The position numbers were made by a program, and so were the translations under genes. The notes under the pieces are model-generated. The model was not told where the DNA came from. It searched no databases and worked only from the letters and a program-made list of their open reading frames with translations. From an uncultured Oscillibacter sp. (GTDB taxonomy: Bacteria; Bacillota; Clostridia; Oscillospirales; Oscillospiraceae), in contig CAJUDW010000011.1 in NCBI GenBank assembly GCA_910584995.1, forward strand, positions 1 through 64,000: a stretch of DNA of 64,000 nt, read 5' to 3'. This document shows, piece after piece, positions 1 to 9,128 of this stretch (position 1 is the stretch's first letter; the number at the start of each line of letters is the position of its first letter).

Positions 1-312
1 TATCTGGGATTTTATGATGGGGAAAAACTGATTGCTGTGATGGATTTCATCATGGCCTACCCGGATGAATTAACAGCCTTTATTGGATTTTTTATGACGG
101 ATGTGTCCATACAGAATACTGGAACAGGGAGCAAGATTATCAATGACCTGTGTGCTTATCTGTTCCGTATTGGGATGGCGAATGTCCGCCTTGGTTGGGT
201 AAAAGGGAATCCTCAAGCAGAACATTTTTGGCACAAAAATGGTTTTAGAGAAACAGGAGTTACATATGATACCGAAAACTATACCGTAATTGTTGCCCAA
301 CGAGGTTTATGA
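1..312 (+). CDS. GNAT-family N-acetyltransferase, C-terminal part (cut by window edge)
   Basis: The reading frame is open from the first base and ends at a TGA at 310-312, so the true start lies before the window. The visible 103 residues contain a GNAT-like core: a beta strand (GFFMTDVSI), an acetyl-CoA loop region (QNTGTGSKIINDLCAYL, a relaxed form of the Q/R-x-x-G-x-G/A motif) and the typical end W-V-K-G-N-P-Q-A-E-H-F-W-H-K-N-G-F. GNAT enzymes move the acetyl group of acetyl-CoA to an amine; the substrate cannot be told from this fragment. An ATG at 37 lies inside the domain and is unlikely to be the start. Codon use is more AT-rich than most of the window. Confidence 0.8.
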   Translation, partial: YLGFYDGEKLIAVMDFIMAYPDELTAFIGFFMTDVSIQNTGTGSKIINDLCAYLFRIGMANVRLGWVKGNPQAEHFWHKNGFRETGVTYDTENYTVIVAQRGL

Positions 313-325
313 ATTCCAGTTTATT

Positions 326-355
326 GGGCAGCCATCCACCAAGGAATGGCTGCCC
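326..355. terminator. Hairpin after the GNAT gene
   Basis: A 10-bp perfect stem, GGGCAGCCAT (326-335) with ATGGCTGCCC (346-355), starts 13 bases after the GNAT stop. It is followed by ACTTTGGATATTTT, a weak T tract, so termination is plausible but not certain. Confidence 0.45.
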
Positions 356-440
356 ACTTTGGATATTTTAATGGATGGTTTGGTGAAGACGCTTTCAGCA
401 ACACCAATCCGAAAAGGGGGAAAGTGTCTGCCGGATTTCG

Positions 441-473
441 GAAAAAAGAGGGGATCGGCTGTGCCGATCCCTC
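441..473 (-). terminator. Rho-independent terminator of the sensor kinase transcript
   Basis: Read on the minus strand, a 12-bp stem with a 3-base loop (448-473, GAGGGATCGGC paired with GCCGATCCCCTC) is followed directly by a run of six T. It lies about 135 bases after the stop codon of the hybrid kinase. The bases between (474-607) show no credible gene. Confidence 0.75.
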
Positions 474-607
474 CCTGTTGAAAAACTAAATTGAGATCCC
501 AGATTTCCCGGCATTACAACGGAACAATCCTGGCGCTGCGCTGCCAGGCCCGTTCCGGGAACCGCCCAAGACGGCGCCCGGGCCAAAGGCCCAAAGCCCG
601 CTTCCCA

Positions 608-2806
608 TCAGGAAGGCCGCTTCTTTCCGGTGATCTCCTCAATGGTCTTCAGCAGCAGGGACAGATCCATGGGCTTGAACAGATGGGCGTCAATGCCGCT
701 CTCCTTGGACTTCTGCTGATCCTGCTCCATCACATTGGCCGACAGGGCGATGATAGGGACCCTGGCAAGTTCCGGATCCGGCAGGGCCCGGATAGCCATG
801 GAGGTCTGCCAGCCGTCCATCACCGGCATCTGCAAATCCATGAGGATCAGATCGTAGTCCCCCGGGGCGGCGGCCTTCATCTTCTCCAGAGCCACCCTTC
901 CGTCCTCAGCCGGGTCGATGTCGAAGCCCAGCTTGCTGAGCAGTTCCATTTCGATCTCCCGGTTGATTTCGTTGTCCTCCACCAGCAGAATCCGCTGGGC
1001 CTCCTTTTCGGAGGCAGCTATCTCCCCCTTGGGGGCAAGGGGCTGGAGCCGGAGGGTGATAGTGGCGGTAAATGTGCTGCCCTTGCCCACCTCGCTCTGG
1101 ACACTGATGGTACCCCCCATCATGCTTACGATATTCTTGGCGATGGTCAGGCCCAGGCCCATACCGTGGACGCCGCTGAGGGTGGAGTTCTTCTCCCGTG
1201 CAAAGGGCTCAAAAATCCGGTTCAGAAACTCCGGGCTGATACCGATACCGGTATCGGACACCACCAGGCGGTAAACCGCGTAATTGTTGGCCAGTTCCTC
1301 TTCCTCCGTCAGGACGACGGAGACCCGGCCGCCGGGATTGGTATAGGTCAGGGCATTGTTGGCCAGGTAAAGGACCAGCTGCCGCAGCTTTTCCTGATCG
1401 GCGTACACGGCACTGTGGTGGATTCCGCCGCAGTCCAGCGTCAGGGCAATATCCTTCTCCCTGGCCTTGGCCCGCAGGAAGTCGCCTCCCTTCTCCAGGG
1501 TCTCCCGCAGGTCGCACTCCGTTTCCTCCAAAACCCCCTCGCCGGACTGGGATGAGAATTCCAGCACCTTGTCAATCATCTCCAGAAGCTGGCGGCTGGC
1601 TGTCTCCACCCGGCCCAGGTAATCCTTGGCCTCCTCCGGATTGCCGAGGTTCAGCTTCGCAAGGGAGGTAAACCCGAAAATGGCGTGAAGGGGCGTCCGC
1701 ATGTCGTGGGACATGTTGGAGAGGAAGGTGTTCTTGCTGGTAATCGCCAGGTTCGCCTTTGTCAGGGCCTCCGCCAGCAGGGACTGCTGCTCCATTTGCT
1801 TTTGGATTTCCTCGTCCACCCGGCGGTAACCCAGCACCACCTCCCGGACGTGCTCCCCGGCGCCTACGTTGACGGTCCGCAGTTGAATATACTGGAGTTC
1901 GCCGTCCACCAGGACCCGGTAGTTAAAGTAGTATGTCTGGACATCCGACAGCCGCTTCCGGATGTAGTCCGGCGCGGTGGCCGAAGCCACGGTCTCCCGC
2001 TCCTCCGGATGGACCCATCTGTCCACGTATTCCTCCACATAGCGGGTATAGGGGAGCACCCGCAGGCAGCCGCCGAACAAGGGGCCGGTCCGGCAGCTGA
2101 GCCGGTAGGGCACAATCTGATCCCTGTCCAGATCCACATAGCAGATGGACTCGTAGTTCACGCTGAGGCCCTCGATGACCTCCAGCTGCCGCAGGTACTC
2201 CTGGTTGATGAGGCTCCGCTCCTTGTCATACTCCTGGATCAGGTGCTGGATTTTCTGCTCCTTTTCCAGTTTTTCGTTAACAAGGCGGGCCTTTTCCCGC
2301 AGGATCCGTTCCCGCTTTTCCGTAGCGTCCCCAAGGAAGACATAGAAGATGTCCCCCATGGTATCACTGTGTACAAAGTGGCCGTAATCCTCAATCCAGC
2401 GGATGGAACCGTCCTTCCGGCGAATGCGGTATTCCACGTAATCCAGATCATAGCGGCTGGAGGTAATCTGCCGCCAGATGCTCTCCTCCACTTCCTCCAG
2501 TTCCTCCGGATGGACAATGCCCCGGAAGGAGTTCCCGGTCCACTCCCGGAATTCCTCCATGGTCTCGCACTGGAAGATACGGAGCAGGCCCCGGTTGGCG
2601 TAGATAATCTCCTCGTCCCGGTCCGCGTGATAGATCAGGAATCCCCCGGGCATTTCGTCCATAAAATAGGCGAATGCGCTGGTCAGGCCGTCTTCCTTTC
2701 CCGCCTCTCCGCCGGGTGTCTCCTGCAGGCCGCCGGACTCCTGCCGGGACCACAGCATCCGCAGGATTTGTTCAATCAGATAACGTCCATGCTCTTGCTC
2801 GCTCAT
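608..2806 (-). CDS. PAS hybrid sensor histidine kinase / response regulator
   Basis: A 732-residue signalling protein that should autophosphorylate and pass the phosphate to its own receiver domain. In order: a PAS domain (about 45-165, ending YRIRRKDGSIRWIEDYGHFV), a coiled linker (165-205), a second PAS-like region (about 205-340), a HisKA region with the H box SNMSHDMRTPLHAIFG (about 375), a HATPase domain with N box LANNALTY, G1 VVSDTGIGIS and G2 GMGLGLTIAK, and a C-terminal receiver domain (about 610-728) with the phospho-Asp in LILMDLQMP. No transmembrane helix or signal peptide is visible, so it is probably cytoplasmic. I chose the ATG at 2806 because GGGAGGG precedes it; an upstream in-frame ATG at 2848 lacks such a site. 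No partner regulator is adjacent, so output may go through another phosphorelay member. Confidence 0.93.
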   Translation of the reverse strand: MSEQEHGRYLIEQILRMLWSRQESGGLQETPGGEAGKEDGLTSAFAYFMDEMPGGFLIYHADRDEEIIYANRGLLRIFQCETMEEFREWTGNSFRGIVHPEELEEVEESIWRQITSSRYDLDYVEYRIRRKDGSIRWIEDYGHFVHSDTMGDIFYVFLGDATEKRERILREKARLVNEKLEKEQKIQHLIQEYDKERSLINQEYLRQLEVIEGLSVNYESICYVDLDRDQIVPYRLSCRTGPLFGGCLRVLPYTRYVEEYVDRWVHPEERETVASATAPDYIRKRLSDVQTYYFNYRVLVDGELQYIQLRTVNVGAGEHVREVVLGYRRVDEEIQKQMEQQSLLAEALTKANLAITSKNTFLSNMSHDMRTPLHAIFGFTSLAKLNLGNPEEAKDYLGRVETASRQLLEMIDKVLEFSSQSGEGVLEETECDLRETLEKGGDFLRAKAREKDIALTLDCGGIHHSAVYADQEKLRQLVLYLANNALTYTNPGGRVSVVLTEEEELANNYAVYRLVVSDTGIGISPEFLNRIFEPFAREKNSTLSGVHGMGLGLTIAKNIVSMMGGTISVQSEVGKGSTFTATITLRLQPLAPKGEIAASEKEAQRILLVEDNEINREIEMELLSKLGFDIDPAEDGRVALEKMKAAAPGDYDLILMDLQMPVMDGWQTSMAIRALPDPELARVPIIALSANVMEQDQQKSKESGIDAHLFKPMDLSLLLKTIEEITGKKRPS

Positions 2807-2965
2807 GACGGTATCCCTCCCCCCTGTCCTGAGGAAAAATTTTATCATAAAAAAAGGAATTTGTCATTAGATCAACAAAAAGATTTTTATTTTTTCCTAT
2901 TTTTTTATGTAATCCGCTCTTCTTCCCCGGCAAACCCTTCCGGCAGTCTGCAGTCCGGCGGGTAT

Positions 2966-3667
2966 TTACCAACGATCCGTCCAGGAAACGACGCCGCCGC
3001 CCTCCGCGAAGGGCTCCGGCACGGCATCCTCACCCAGCATCTCCGCCCGGATGGCCGCGGAGCGGTCCGGCACAGTGTCCGGGCCGTATCCGGCAAAGGC
3101 ATGGCTGTCCATAAGGATCGCCCCCACCCGTTCCATGTCCGCCAGGTTGGCCCGCTGGATCTCCTCCGTCTGAGAGGAGCAGCAGTCTGTGAGGACAACC
3201 GTGTTGTATTCCAGGGCGATGGCGTCGTAGCAGGTGGTACGGATGCAGTTAGGGGTGGTGGTGCCTGCCAGCAGGACCGTGCGCACGTCCAGCCGCCGGA
3301 GGATCAGATCCAGTTCCGTCTGGAAAAAGGCGCTCCACCGGGGCTTGATGATGGTATAGTCCCCGGGCTTGGGCCGCAGGGCCTCCGGGGCCTGGGCGCT
3401 GTTGAGGCCCTGGGAGCCGGGGGTACAGGCCCGGCCTCCCGCCTTCCAGCCGGCGTAGCGGGTCAGTTCCACATCGCTGCCGTCAGACCGGTAAATCCGT
3501 TTGACAAAAAACACGGGGATCCCTTTGTCTCTCGCCAGATCCAGTGCCTGGGCGCAGGCGGGAACCGTGGCTGCGGCGCCCCGGATGCAGTGCCCCCCCT
3601 GGGGGTCTACAAAGCCGCTCTCCATATCAATGAGCAGAAGAGCGGAACGGGTGGGATTCGGTTTCAT
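2966..3667 (-). CDS. Isochorismatase-fold cysteine hydrolase
   Basis: A 233-residue cytoplasmic hydrolase of the isochorismatase / nicotinamidase superfamily. The family triad is visible: Asp in ALLLIDMESGF, Lys in YTIIKPRWSAFF and Cys in GTTTPNCIRTTCYDA; a cis-peptide-type V-L-L-A-G-T stretch precedes the Cys. The substrate (amide, N-carbamoyl compound or isochorismate) cannot be settled from sequence. The ATG at 3667 has AAGGAGG nine bases upstream. It lies 14 bases after rlmA on the same strand and is probably the last gene of the run desulfurase, MATE, rlmA, hydrolase. Confidence 0.9.
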   Translation of the reverse strand: MKPNPTRSALLLIDMESGFVDPQGGHCIRGAAATVPACAQALDLARDKGIPVFFVKRIYRSDGSDVELTRYAGWKAGGRACTPGSQGLNSAQAPEALRPKPGDYTIIKPRWSAFFQTELDLILRRLDVRTVLLAGTTTPNCIRTTCYDAIALEYNTVVLTDCCSSQTEEIQRANLADMERVGAILMDSHAFAGYGPDTVPDRSAAIRAEMLGEDAVPEPFAEGGGVVSWTDRW

Positions 3668-3681
3668 GCTGCTGCCTCCTT

Positions 3682-4515
3682 TTAAAGCAAACCTTCTGTT
3701 TTTTGAAACACATGGATGCGGAACGAGATCCGGACGGACAGGGTTTCCAGGGCCGCCAGCCGCTCCGATCCGCTTTTTGGGGTCTTCCAGTAATAGGGGG
3801 TCATTTGGAACAGGTTCCGGATGTCCTCCGGGCTCTCCAGGGCAGCGCGGCCCTCCACCGGGAGGATGGTCTCATAGGCGAAGCCCGGGTAAGGGGTCTC
3901 CTTCTCCTCATTGGGATAGGGCCGGTCGTAGAGGGCCTGCTTCAGTTCCCACAAGTGATCCGGCCCCGGCACCACGTAGAAAAACCGTCCCCCCGGCCGC
4001 AGGACCCGGCGGAACTCCTCCAGCGCCAGGGGGGAGAAGCAGTCCAGCAGCAGATCCAGGGAGCCGTCCCCCAGCGGCAGGCGGTAGGAGGAAGCCACAG
4101 CGAATTCCACGCCTTTCTCCCGCTTCGCCGCCGCCCGGAGGATGGCCTTGGAGATATCGATCCCCGCCGCGCGGGGCTCCCGGCCCGCCTCCAGCAGGGC
4201 GCGGAAGACGCCGGAAGTGTAATAGCCCTCGCCGCAGCCTGCATCCAGCACCGCCGGGGCGGGGCAGGTGCGATCCAGCGCCAGCCCCTGCAGGGCCTCC
4301 AGCAGCGGGCGGTAATAGCCCTTGGAAAGGAAGGCCCGCCGGGCTGCCGCCATCCCCTTATCGTCGCCGGGATCGGCGGAGTGCTTCCGGTTGGGGGGCA
4401 GCAGGTAGGTATAGCCCTCCCGGGCAATGTCATAGCTGTGGCCCCGGGGGCAGAGATAGGCCCGTAAGCCCCGCTCCAGGGGCTCCCCGCAGACGGGGCA
4501 GCAAAAAAGGCTCAT
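3682..4515 (-). CDS. rlmA: RlmA-type 23S rRNA (guanine-N1)-methyltransferase
   Basis: A 277-residue protein with the two-part RlmA layout: an N-terminal zinc ribbon (C-P-V-C ... C-P-R-G-H, residues about 6-27) followed by Y-T-Y-L-L-P-P-N-R-K-H-S-A-D-P-G-D, then a Rossmann SAM-binding domain with motif I VLDAGCGEGYY and motif IV LLLDCFSPLA. RlmA enzymes methylate N1 of a guanine in 23S rRNA helix 35 (G745 or G748) and, in Gram-positives, can affect macrolide binding. The ATG at 4515 overlaps the MATE stop by four bases (ATGA), which indicates translational coupling. A much longer frame runs upstream but only overlaps the MATE gene. Confidence 0.9.
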   Translation of the reverse strand: MSLFCCPVCGEPLERGLRAYLCPRGHSYDIAREGYTYLLPPNRKHSADPGDDKGMAAARRAFLSKGYYRPLLEALQGLALDRTCPAPAVLDAGCGEGYYTSGVFRALLEAGREPRAAGIDISKAILRAAAKREKGVEFAVASSYRLPLGDGSLDLLLDCFSPLALEEFRRVLRPGGRFFYVVPGPDHLWELKQALYDRPYPNEEKETPYPGFAYETILPVEGRAALESPEDIRNLFQMTPYYWKTPKSGSERLAALETLSVRISFRIHVFQKTEGLL

Positions 4516-5900
4516 CCCTCCCGCCCCTTTGTCACATCGTGTATCCACTTCCCGTCCCGAATCCGCCAGGCGCAGAGGGGCACCTTTAGGCAGCTCTCCA
4601 GCTGCATGGCAATGGCAATCGGCCAGCAGCCCAGCTTGAACACCAGGGCGAACAGCGCCGTAACCGGCAGCGCCACAAACCACTGGGGGAGCAGATCCAG
4701 TGCGGTGGCCCAGTTCACATCCCCGCCGGAGCGGAGAACGCCGGTGACAGCGGAGATGGCGTAGGCATGGAGGGGGATACTGGCAAATCCCGTGGCCGCC
4801 ATGGCGGCGGCAATGGCGGCAGACTCCCCGTAGAGTTTGAAGAGGGGGAAGATCACCGGCACAAACAGCACCGGCACCAGGATCAGGGCGCACACGGCGA
4901 TGCCCCCGCCCACCAGCACGGCAAACAGCAGCAGCGAGCGGCTGAGGGCCATCACCTGCTCCCGGCTCCGGCCCTCGCCGATGGCTTTCCCCACCAGCAC
5001 CCCCGTGGCGGCGCCCAGGCCGAAGCAGACCACCAGGAACAAGCGGTTCAGGTTGCCGATGACGGCGTTGGCCGCCAGCATTTCCACGGAGTTGTCCGTA
5101 TAGCCCAGGATTACTGTCAGCAGGGAGTTGCCCATGCCCCAGACGGCCTCGTTGAGGATCACCGGGGAGGAATAGCGGAGGAACCGGCGGACCATCTCCC
5201 GCCCGGGCCGGAAGAAAAGGCCCAGATCCAGGGGGATTTTCCGGCTCCGGAGGGCGCAGAAGGCGCAGATCAGGAACTCCGACACCCGGGCCAGCAGGGT
5301 GGCCACAGCCGCACCCTCCACACCCAGGGCGGGAAAACCGCACCGGCCAAAGATGAAAAGATAGTTAAGTCCCGTATTCAGCAGGGTGGAAAAGCCGAAG
5401 ACCAGCATACCGAAATTGGGGTTCTCCACACTCCGCTGGGCGCTGGCATAGATGGAGGAGAGCATGTTGAACACATAGGAAAAGCCGATGACCCGCAGAT
5501 AGGGCGCGCCCAGAAGGCTCCTCTCATGGCTGTTGGAGAGCAGGTCCATCACCTGCACGGGGAAGAGGAAGAACACCACCGCCAGCAGGCCCGTGATGGC
5601 CGTCCCCAGCAGGGCGGCCACGCCCAGCGCACGGCTGACGCTCTTCAGATCCCCTCTGCCCCAGTATTGGCTCACCAGGATCCCCAGGCCGCTCTGGACA
5701 CCGAAGACGACGCTCAGCAGCAGGAATACCGGCACGTTGGCGGTGCTGACGGCGGCCATCTCCTCATTGCCCAGGCGGCTGACCATGAAAGTGTCAATCA
5801 GGCCCAGGGAGAAGGTGATGAGGTTCTGCATAATCATGGGAAGGGACAGCTTCCAGAGCCTCGGATAAAAGCCCGGCTCCCGGCGAAGAGAACGAAACAT
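4512..5900 (-). CDS. MATE-family multidrug/cation antiporter
   Basis: A 462-residue inner-membrane protein with about 12 hydrophobic segments in two similar halves, as expected for MATE exporters, which expel drugs or metabolites using an H+ or Na+ gradient. Early landmarks are L-S-L-P-M-I-M-Q-N-L, followed by D-T-F-M-V-S-R-L-G in the first helices. I took the ATG at 5900 (MFRSLRREPGFYPRLWKLSLP) because AAAGGA lies six bases upstream; a GTG at 5951 would overlap the preceding gene. The downstream overlap with rlmA means the exporter and the rRNA methyltransferase are made together, which fits a resistance or maintenance cassette, but no antibiotic can be named. Confidence 0.93.
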   Translation of the reverse strand: MFRSLRREPGFYPRLWKLSLPMIMQNLITFSLGLIDTFMVSRLGNEEMAAVSTANVPVFLLLSVVFGVQSGLGILVSQYWGRGDLKSVSRALGVAALLGTAITGLLAVVFFLFPVQVMDLLSNSHERSLLGAPYLRVIGFSYVFNMLSSIYASAQRSVENPNFGMLVFGFSTLLNTGLNYLFIFGRCGFPALGVEGAAVATLLARVSEFLICAFCALRSRKIPLDLGLFFRPGREMVRRFLRYSSPVILNEAVWGMGNSLLTVILGYTDNSVEMLAANAVIGNLNRLFLVVCFGLGAATGVLVGKAIGEGRSREQVMALSRSLLLFAVLVGGGIAVCALILVPVLFVPVIFPLFKLYGESAAIAAAMAATGFASIPLHAYAISAVTGVLRSGGDVNWATALDLLPQWFVALPVTALFALVFKLGCWPIAIAMQLESCLKVPLCAWRIRDGKWIHDVTKGREG

Positions 5901-5947
5901 AGCAAATCCTTTATCAAACAATTCTAAAATAAAAATTCCCTGCCCTG

Positions 5948-7081
5948 TCACAGCATAGGCATCCGGCTGTCGTGGTGCCGGCGGAGGGCCTGGACGCAGG
6001 CGTCAATGTCCTCCCGGGTGGTCTCCGGGCCGAAACTCAGGCGGATAACCCCGGCGGCAGTCCGCTTGGGCAGGCCCAGGGCGGCCACCACATGGCTGGG
6101 TTTGCCCTGGTGACAGGCGGAACCTGCGGAGATGCAGATATCCTGGGCCCCAAGATCGTTGACGATGTTCTGGCTGGGCCAGCCCCGCAGGGACGCCGCC
6201 AGGATATGGGGCGCCCCGCCGGCGCCAATCAGTTCCAGATCCGGCACGGCGGAAAGGGCCTCCCGGGCGTATGCCTTGACATCCGCCATGCGGGCAGTGG
6301 CCTCCGGGAGATCCGCCGTCCGCAGTTCCACCGCCTTGGCAAACCCGGCTATCTGGGCGGTGGCCTCCGTACCGGCCCGCAGGCCCCCCTCCTGGCTACC
6401 GCCTGCCAGCAGCGGCTTGGGGTTCCGGACACGGGGCCCGATATAGAGGGCCCCAATCCCCTTGGGCCCGCCAATTTTATGGGCGGAAATGGTGATGAAA
6501 TCCGCTCCCAGGCCCTTGGCCTCCAGGGGGATCTTCAAAAAGCCCTGTACCGCGTCCGTATGAAGGAGCGCCTTCGGATTCCGTTCCCGGAGCCCCCGGG
6601 CGATCTCCGCCACGGGATAAACCGTGCCCAGTTCATTGTTCACCAGCATCACGGACACCAATACCGTGTCCGGCCGGACGGCCTCCAGCACCCGTTCCGC
6701 CGGGATCTCCCCTGCAGCGTCCGGGGCAATATACGTTACCGTGAACCCCTGCCGCTCCAGCCATTTGCAGCTTTCCAGCACGGCGCTGTGCTCCACAGCG
6801 GTCGTAACCACATGGCGCCCCCCATGACGGTTCTGCCAGCAGGCGGCGGCAATGGCCCAGTTGTCCCCCTCCGTGCCGCAGGAGGTGAAGCGGAGTTCCG
6901 CCCCGGAACAGCCCAGGGCAGCGGCCACGGTCTCCCGCCAGCGCTCCACCTGCTTCTTCATCTCCAGGCCCATGGGGTACTGGGAACTGGGGTTGCCGAA
7001 CTCCCCGGCCAGGACCTGGTACATGGCATCCGCCACCTCCCGGGGGACGGGGGTTGTGGCGGCGTGGTCTAAGTAAATCAT
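5948..7081 (-). CDS. Cysteine desulfurase (NifS/IscS-like, PLP enzyme)
   Basis: A 377-residue class V aminotransferase-fold protein that should release sulfur from cysteine onto an active-site Cys. It begins MIYLDHAATTPVPREV, the standard start of the family. The PLP lysine lies in F-I-T-I-S-A-H-K-I-G-G-P-K-G, and the persulfide Cys in I-S-A-G-S-A-C-H-Q-G-K-P-S. The ATG at 7081 has AGAGGAG upstream. No iscU, nifU or sufU is adjacent, so it may supply sulfur to tRNA thiolation or to the SufCB pair 26 kb away. It heads a minus-strand run with the MATE gene 47 bases on, and is divergent from mtaB. Confidence 0.93.
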   Translation of the reverse strand: MIYLDHAATTPVPREVADAMYQVLAGEFGNPSSQYPMGLEMKKQVERWRETVAAALGCSGAELRFTSCGTEGDNWAIAAACWQNRHGGRHVVTTAVEHSAVLESCKWLERQGFTVTYIAPDAAGEIPAERVLEAVRPDTVLVSVMLVNNELGTVYPVAEIARGLRERNPKALLHTDAVQGFLKIPLEAKGLGADFITISAHKIGGPKGIGALYIGPRVRNPKPLLAGGSQEGGLRAGTEATAQIAGFAKAVELRTADLPEATARMADVKAYAREALSAVPDLELIGAGGAPHILAASLRGWPSQNIVNDLGAQDICISAGSACHQGKPSHVVAALGLPKRTAAGVIRLSFGPETTREDIDACVQALRRHHDSRMPML

Positions 7082-7144
7082 GGAAAAACTCCTCTCCCGA
7101 TCCCCGGGCGGCACGCAGGCAGGCGTCTTTGGAAAACAGGGGGC

Positions 7145-7173
7145 TTGCCCTGTCCGGAAATCCAAGGTATAAT
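7145..7173 (+). promoter_or_regulatory. Predicted sigma-A promoter of mtaB
   Basis: TTGCCC (7145-7150), 17-base spacer, TATAAT (7168-7173), 94 bases before the mtaB ATG. The match to the -10 consensus is exact. Confidence 0.65.
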
Positions 7174-7229
7174 ACATGTGTTTCCGCCCTGCGGCCCCGT
7201 TTGGGGAATACGCCGGGCAGGCCTGATTA

Positions 7230-7257
7230 TTATACAGACATTTCCGAAAAAGCGCAA
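7230..7257 (-). promoter_or_regulatory. Predicted promoter of the desulfurase operon
   Basis: On the minus strand TTGCGC (7252-7257), 16-base spacer, TATAAT (7230-7235). It would give a leader of about 140 bases before the desulfurase ATG and would overlap the mtaB leader, so the two transcripts would run through each other at their 5' ends. Confidence 0.5.
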
Positions 7258-7266
7258 GGAGATTTC

Positions 7267-8556
7267 ATGAAAGTTGCCATTTATACCTTGGGCTGCAAGG
7301 TAAACCAGTACGAGACCCAGGCCATGGAGCAGCTCCTCCGGGAGAGGGGCCACCAGGTGGTGGATTTCTCCCAGGAGGCAGATGCCTACGTGGTGAATAC
7401 CTGCTCCGTCACGGCGGTCAGCGACCAGAAGTCCCGGCAGATGATCCGCCATATCCGGCGGCAGCGGCCCGGGGCCGTGGTGGCCGTGTGCGGCTGCTAT
7501 CCCCAGACCCACGCCGCGGATATGGAGAAGCTGGACGTGGATCTGGTCTCCGGTACCGGGGACCGCTTGGGGTTCCTGGATCTGCTGGAACAGGCGGGCC
7601 AATCCCGGCTGGAGGCCCTGGATCGCGCCTTTGACCGCCGCGCCTTTGAGATCCTCCCCGCCGGGGGGCTGGAAAACCGGACCCGGGCCATGCTGAAGGT
7701 GGAGGACGGCTGCGTCAATTTCTGTTCCTACTGCATCATCCCCTACGCCCGGGGCCCTGTCCGTTCCCTGCCTCTGGATCGGGCGGCGGAACAGGCGGAG
7801 GGGCTGGCGGAAGCCGGCTACCGGGAGATTGTCCTGACGGGCATTGAGATCTCCTCCTGGGGCAGGGATCTGAAAACCGGCGAGACCCTGGCGGATCTGG
7901 CGGAGGCCGTGTCCCGGGCGGCCCCCGGCGTCCGCATCCGGCTGGGAAGCCTGGAGCCCCGGACGGTGACGGAGGAATTCTGCCGCCGCTGCCGGGCCCT
8001 GCCGGATCTCTGCCCCCAGTTCCACCTGTCCCTCCAGAGCGGCTGCGCCGGAACCCTCCGGCGGATGAACCGGAAGTACGATCCCACCCGGTTCCTGGAG
8101 TCCGTTACCCTCCTGCACCGCTGGTTTGACCGGCCTGCCGTCACCACGGATCTCATCACCGGGTTCCCGGGGGAAACGGAGGAGGAATTCGCCGAAACCC
8201 TGGCCTTTCTGGAAACCTGCGGCTTCGCCAAAGTCCACGTGTTCCCCTACTCCGTCCGCCCCGGGACACCGGCGGCAGAAATGCCCCAGGTGCCGGGGGA
8301 CGTGAAGGCCCGGCGGGCCCGGGAGGCGGCGGCCGTGGCCGCGAAAACCCGGCGGGCGTATCTGGAAGGCTGCGTGGGGGCAGTGTATCCGGTCCTTTTC
8401 GAGCAGCCCCGGGAGGGCCGCTTCTCCGGCCACGCCCCCAATTATATGGAAGTCCTGGCGGAGGGGGAAGATCTCCGCAACGCCGTGAAGAATGTCCGGA
8501 TCACCGGGACGGACGGTGACGTACTCTTTGGGACAATTCTGGAGGATGACACATGA
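7267..8556 (+). CDS. mtaB: MtaB, tRNA t6A37 methylthiotransferase
   Basis: A 429-residue radical-SAM enzyme that converts N6-threonylcarbamoyladenosine at tRNA position 37 to its 2-methylthio form. The N-terminal UPF0004 domain has its three cluster cysteines (L-G-C-K-V-N at about 10, N-T-C-S-V at about 45, C-G-C-Y-P at about 77). The radical-SAM motif C-x3-C-x2-C is seen as CVNFCSYC (about 150). The C-terminal 60 residues fit a TRAM domain. The ATG at 7267 follows AAGGAG by six bases; frames starting earlier run over the divergent promoter. The stop overlaps the next ATG (ATGA). The t6A substrate is made with TsaB and TsaE, encoded at 59-60 kb. Confidence 0.93.
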   Translation: MKVAIYTLGCKVNQYETQAMEQLLRERGHQVVDFSQEADAYVVNTCSVTAVSDQKSRQMIRHIRRQRPGAVVAVCGCYPQTHAADMEKLDVDLVSGTGDRLGFLDLLEQAGQSRLEALDRAFDRRAFEILPAGGLENRTRAMLKVEDGCVNFCSYCIIPYARGPVRSLPLDRAAEQAEGLAEAGYREIVLTGIEISSWGRDLKTGETLADLAEAVSRAAPGVRIRLGSLEPRTVTEEFCRRCRALPDLCPQFHLSLQSGCAGTLRRMNRKYDPTRFLESVTLLHRWFDRPAVTTDLITGFPGETEEEFAETLAFLETCGFAKVHVFPYSVRPGTPAAEMPQVPGDVKARRAREAAAVAAKTRRAYLEGCVGAVYPVLFEQPREGRFSGHAPNYMEVLAEGEDLRNAVKNVRITGTDGDVLFGTILEDDT

Positions 8557-9128
8557 AAAGCCACTTTTTCGCCTATATCTCCCGGATGCGCTTCATCCAG
8601 CGGTGGGCGCTGATGCGGAACACCGCCCCGGAAAATGTCCAGGAGCACAGCCACCAGGTGGCGGTCCTGGCCCACGCCCTGGCGGTAATCCGAAACGAAA
8701 AATTCGGCGGACACACAGACCCGGGGACCATAGCCGCCGCCGCCCTGTATCACGACGCCTCGGAAATCCTCACCGGGGACATGCCCACCCCCATCAAATA
8801 TGACAACCCCGCCATCCGTAGTGCCTACAAGGAGGTGGAGGCGGTGGCGGAGGGGAAGCTTCTGGCCATGCTGCCGGAGGAACTGAGGGCCGTCTACACC
8901 CCCCTGCTGACCCAGATACCGCCGGAGACAGAGCGCCTGGTGAAAGCGGCGGACAAACTCTCCGCCTACATCAAGTGCGTGGAGGAACTGAAAGCCGGCA
9001 ACGCGGAGTTCCGGGACGCCGCCGCCCAGACCCGGCAGGCCCTGGAGTCCTACGGCCTGCCGGAGGTGCAGTATTTCCTGGAGGTCTTCATGGACAGCTT
9101 CTCCCTGACCCTGGATCAGCTGAAATGA
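8553..9128 (+). CDS. HD-domain phosphohydrolase, YfbR-like 5'-nucleotidase
   Basis: A 191-residue HD-superfamily protein. Metal ligands are seen as H in Q-E-H-S-H-Q-V-A, the HD pair in A-A-L-Y-H-D-A-S-E-I-L-T-G-D-M-P-T-P-I-K, and a distal D in V-K-A-A-D-K-L-S-A-Y-I-K. The T-G-D-M-P-T-P-I-K-Y block is typical of YfbR, which removes the phosphate from deoxynucleoside monophosphates. It is translationally coupled to mtaB by a four-base overlap. Confidence 0.9.
   Translation: MKSHFFAYISRMRFIQRWALMRNTAPENVQEHSHQVAVLAHALAVIRNEKFGGHTDPGTIAAAALYHDASEILTGDMPTPIKYDNPAIRSAYKEVEAVAEGKLLAMLPEELRAVYTPLLTQIPPETERLVKAADKLSAYIKCVEELKAGNAEFRDAAAQTRQALESYGLPEVQYFLEVFMDSFSLTLDQLK

Noticed and set aside
3501..4589. 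A 362-codon plus-strand frame
   Set aside because: Pro/Gly/Arg-rich antisense of rlmA and the isochorismatase gene; GC-rich genes give long antisense frames.
4512..5951. GTG start at 5951 for the MATE gene
   Set aside because: It overlaps the desulfurase stop and has no ribosome site; AAAGGA precedes the ATG at 5900.
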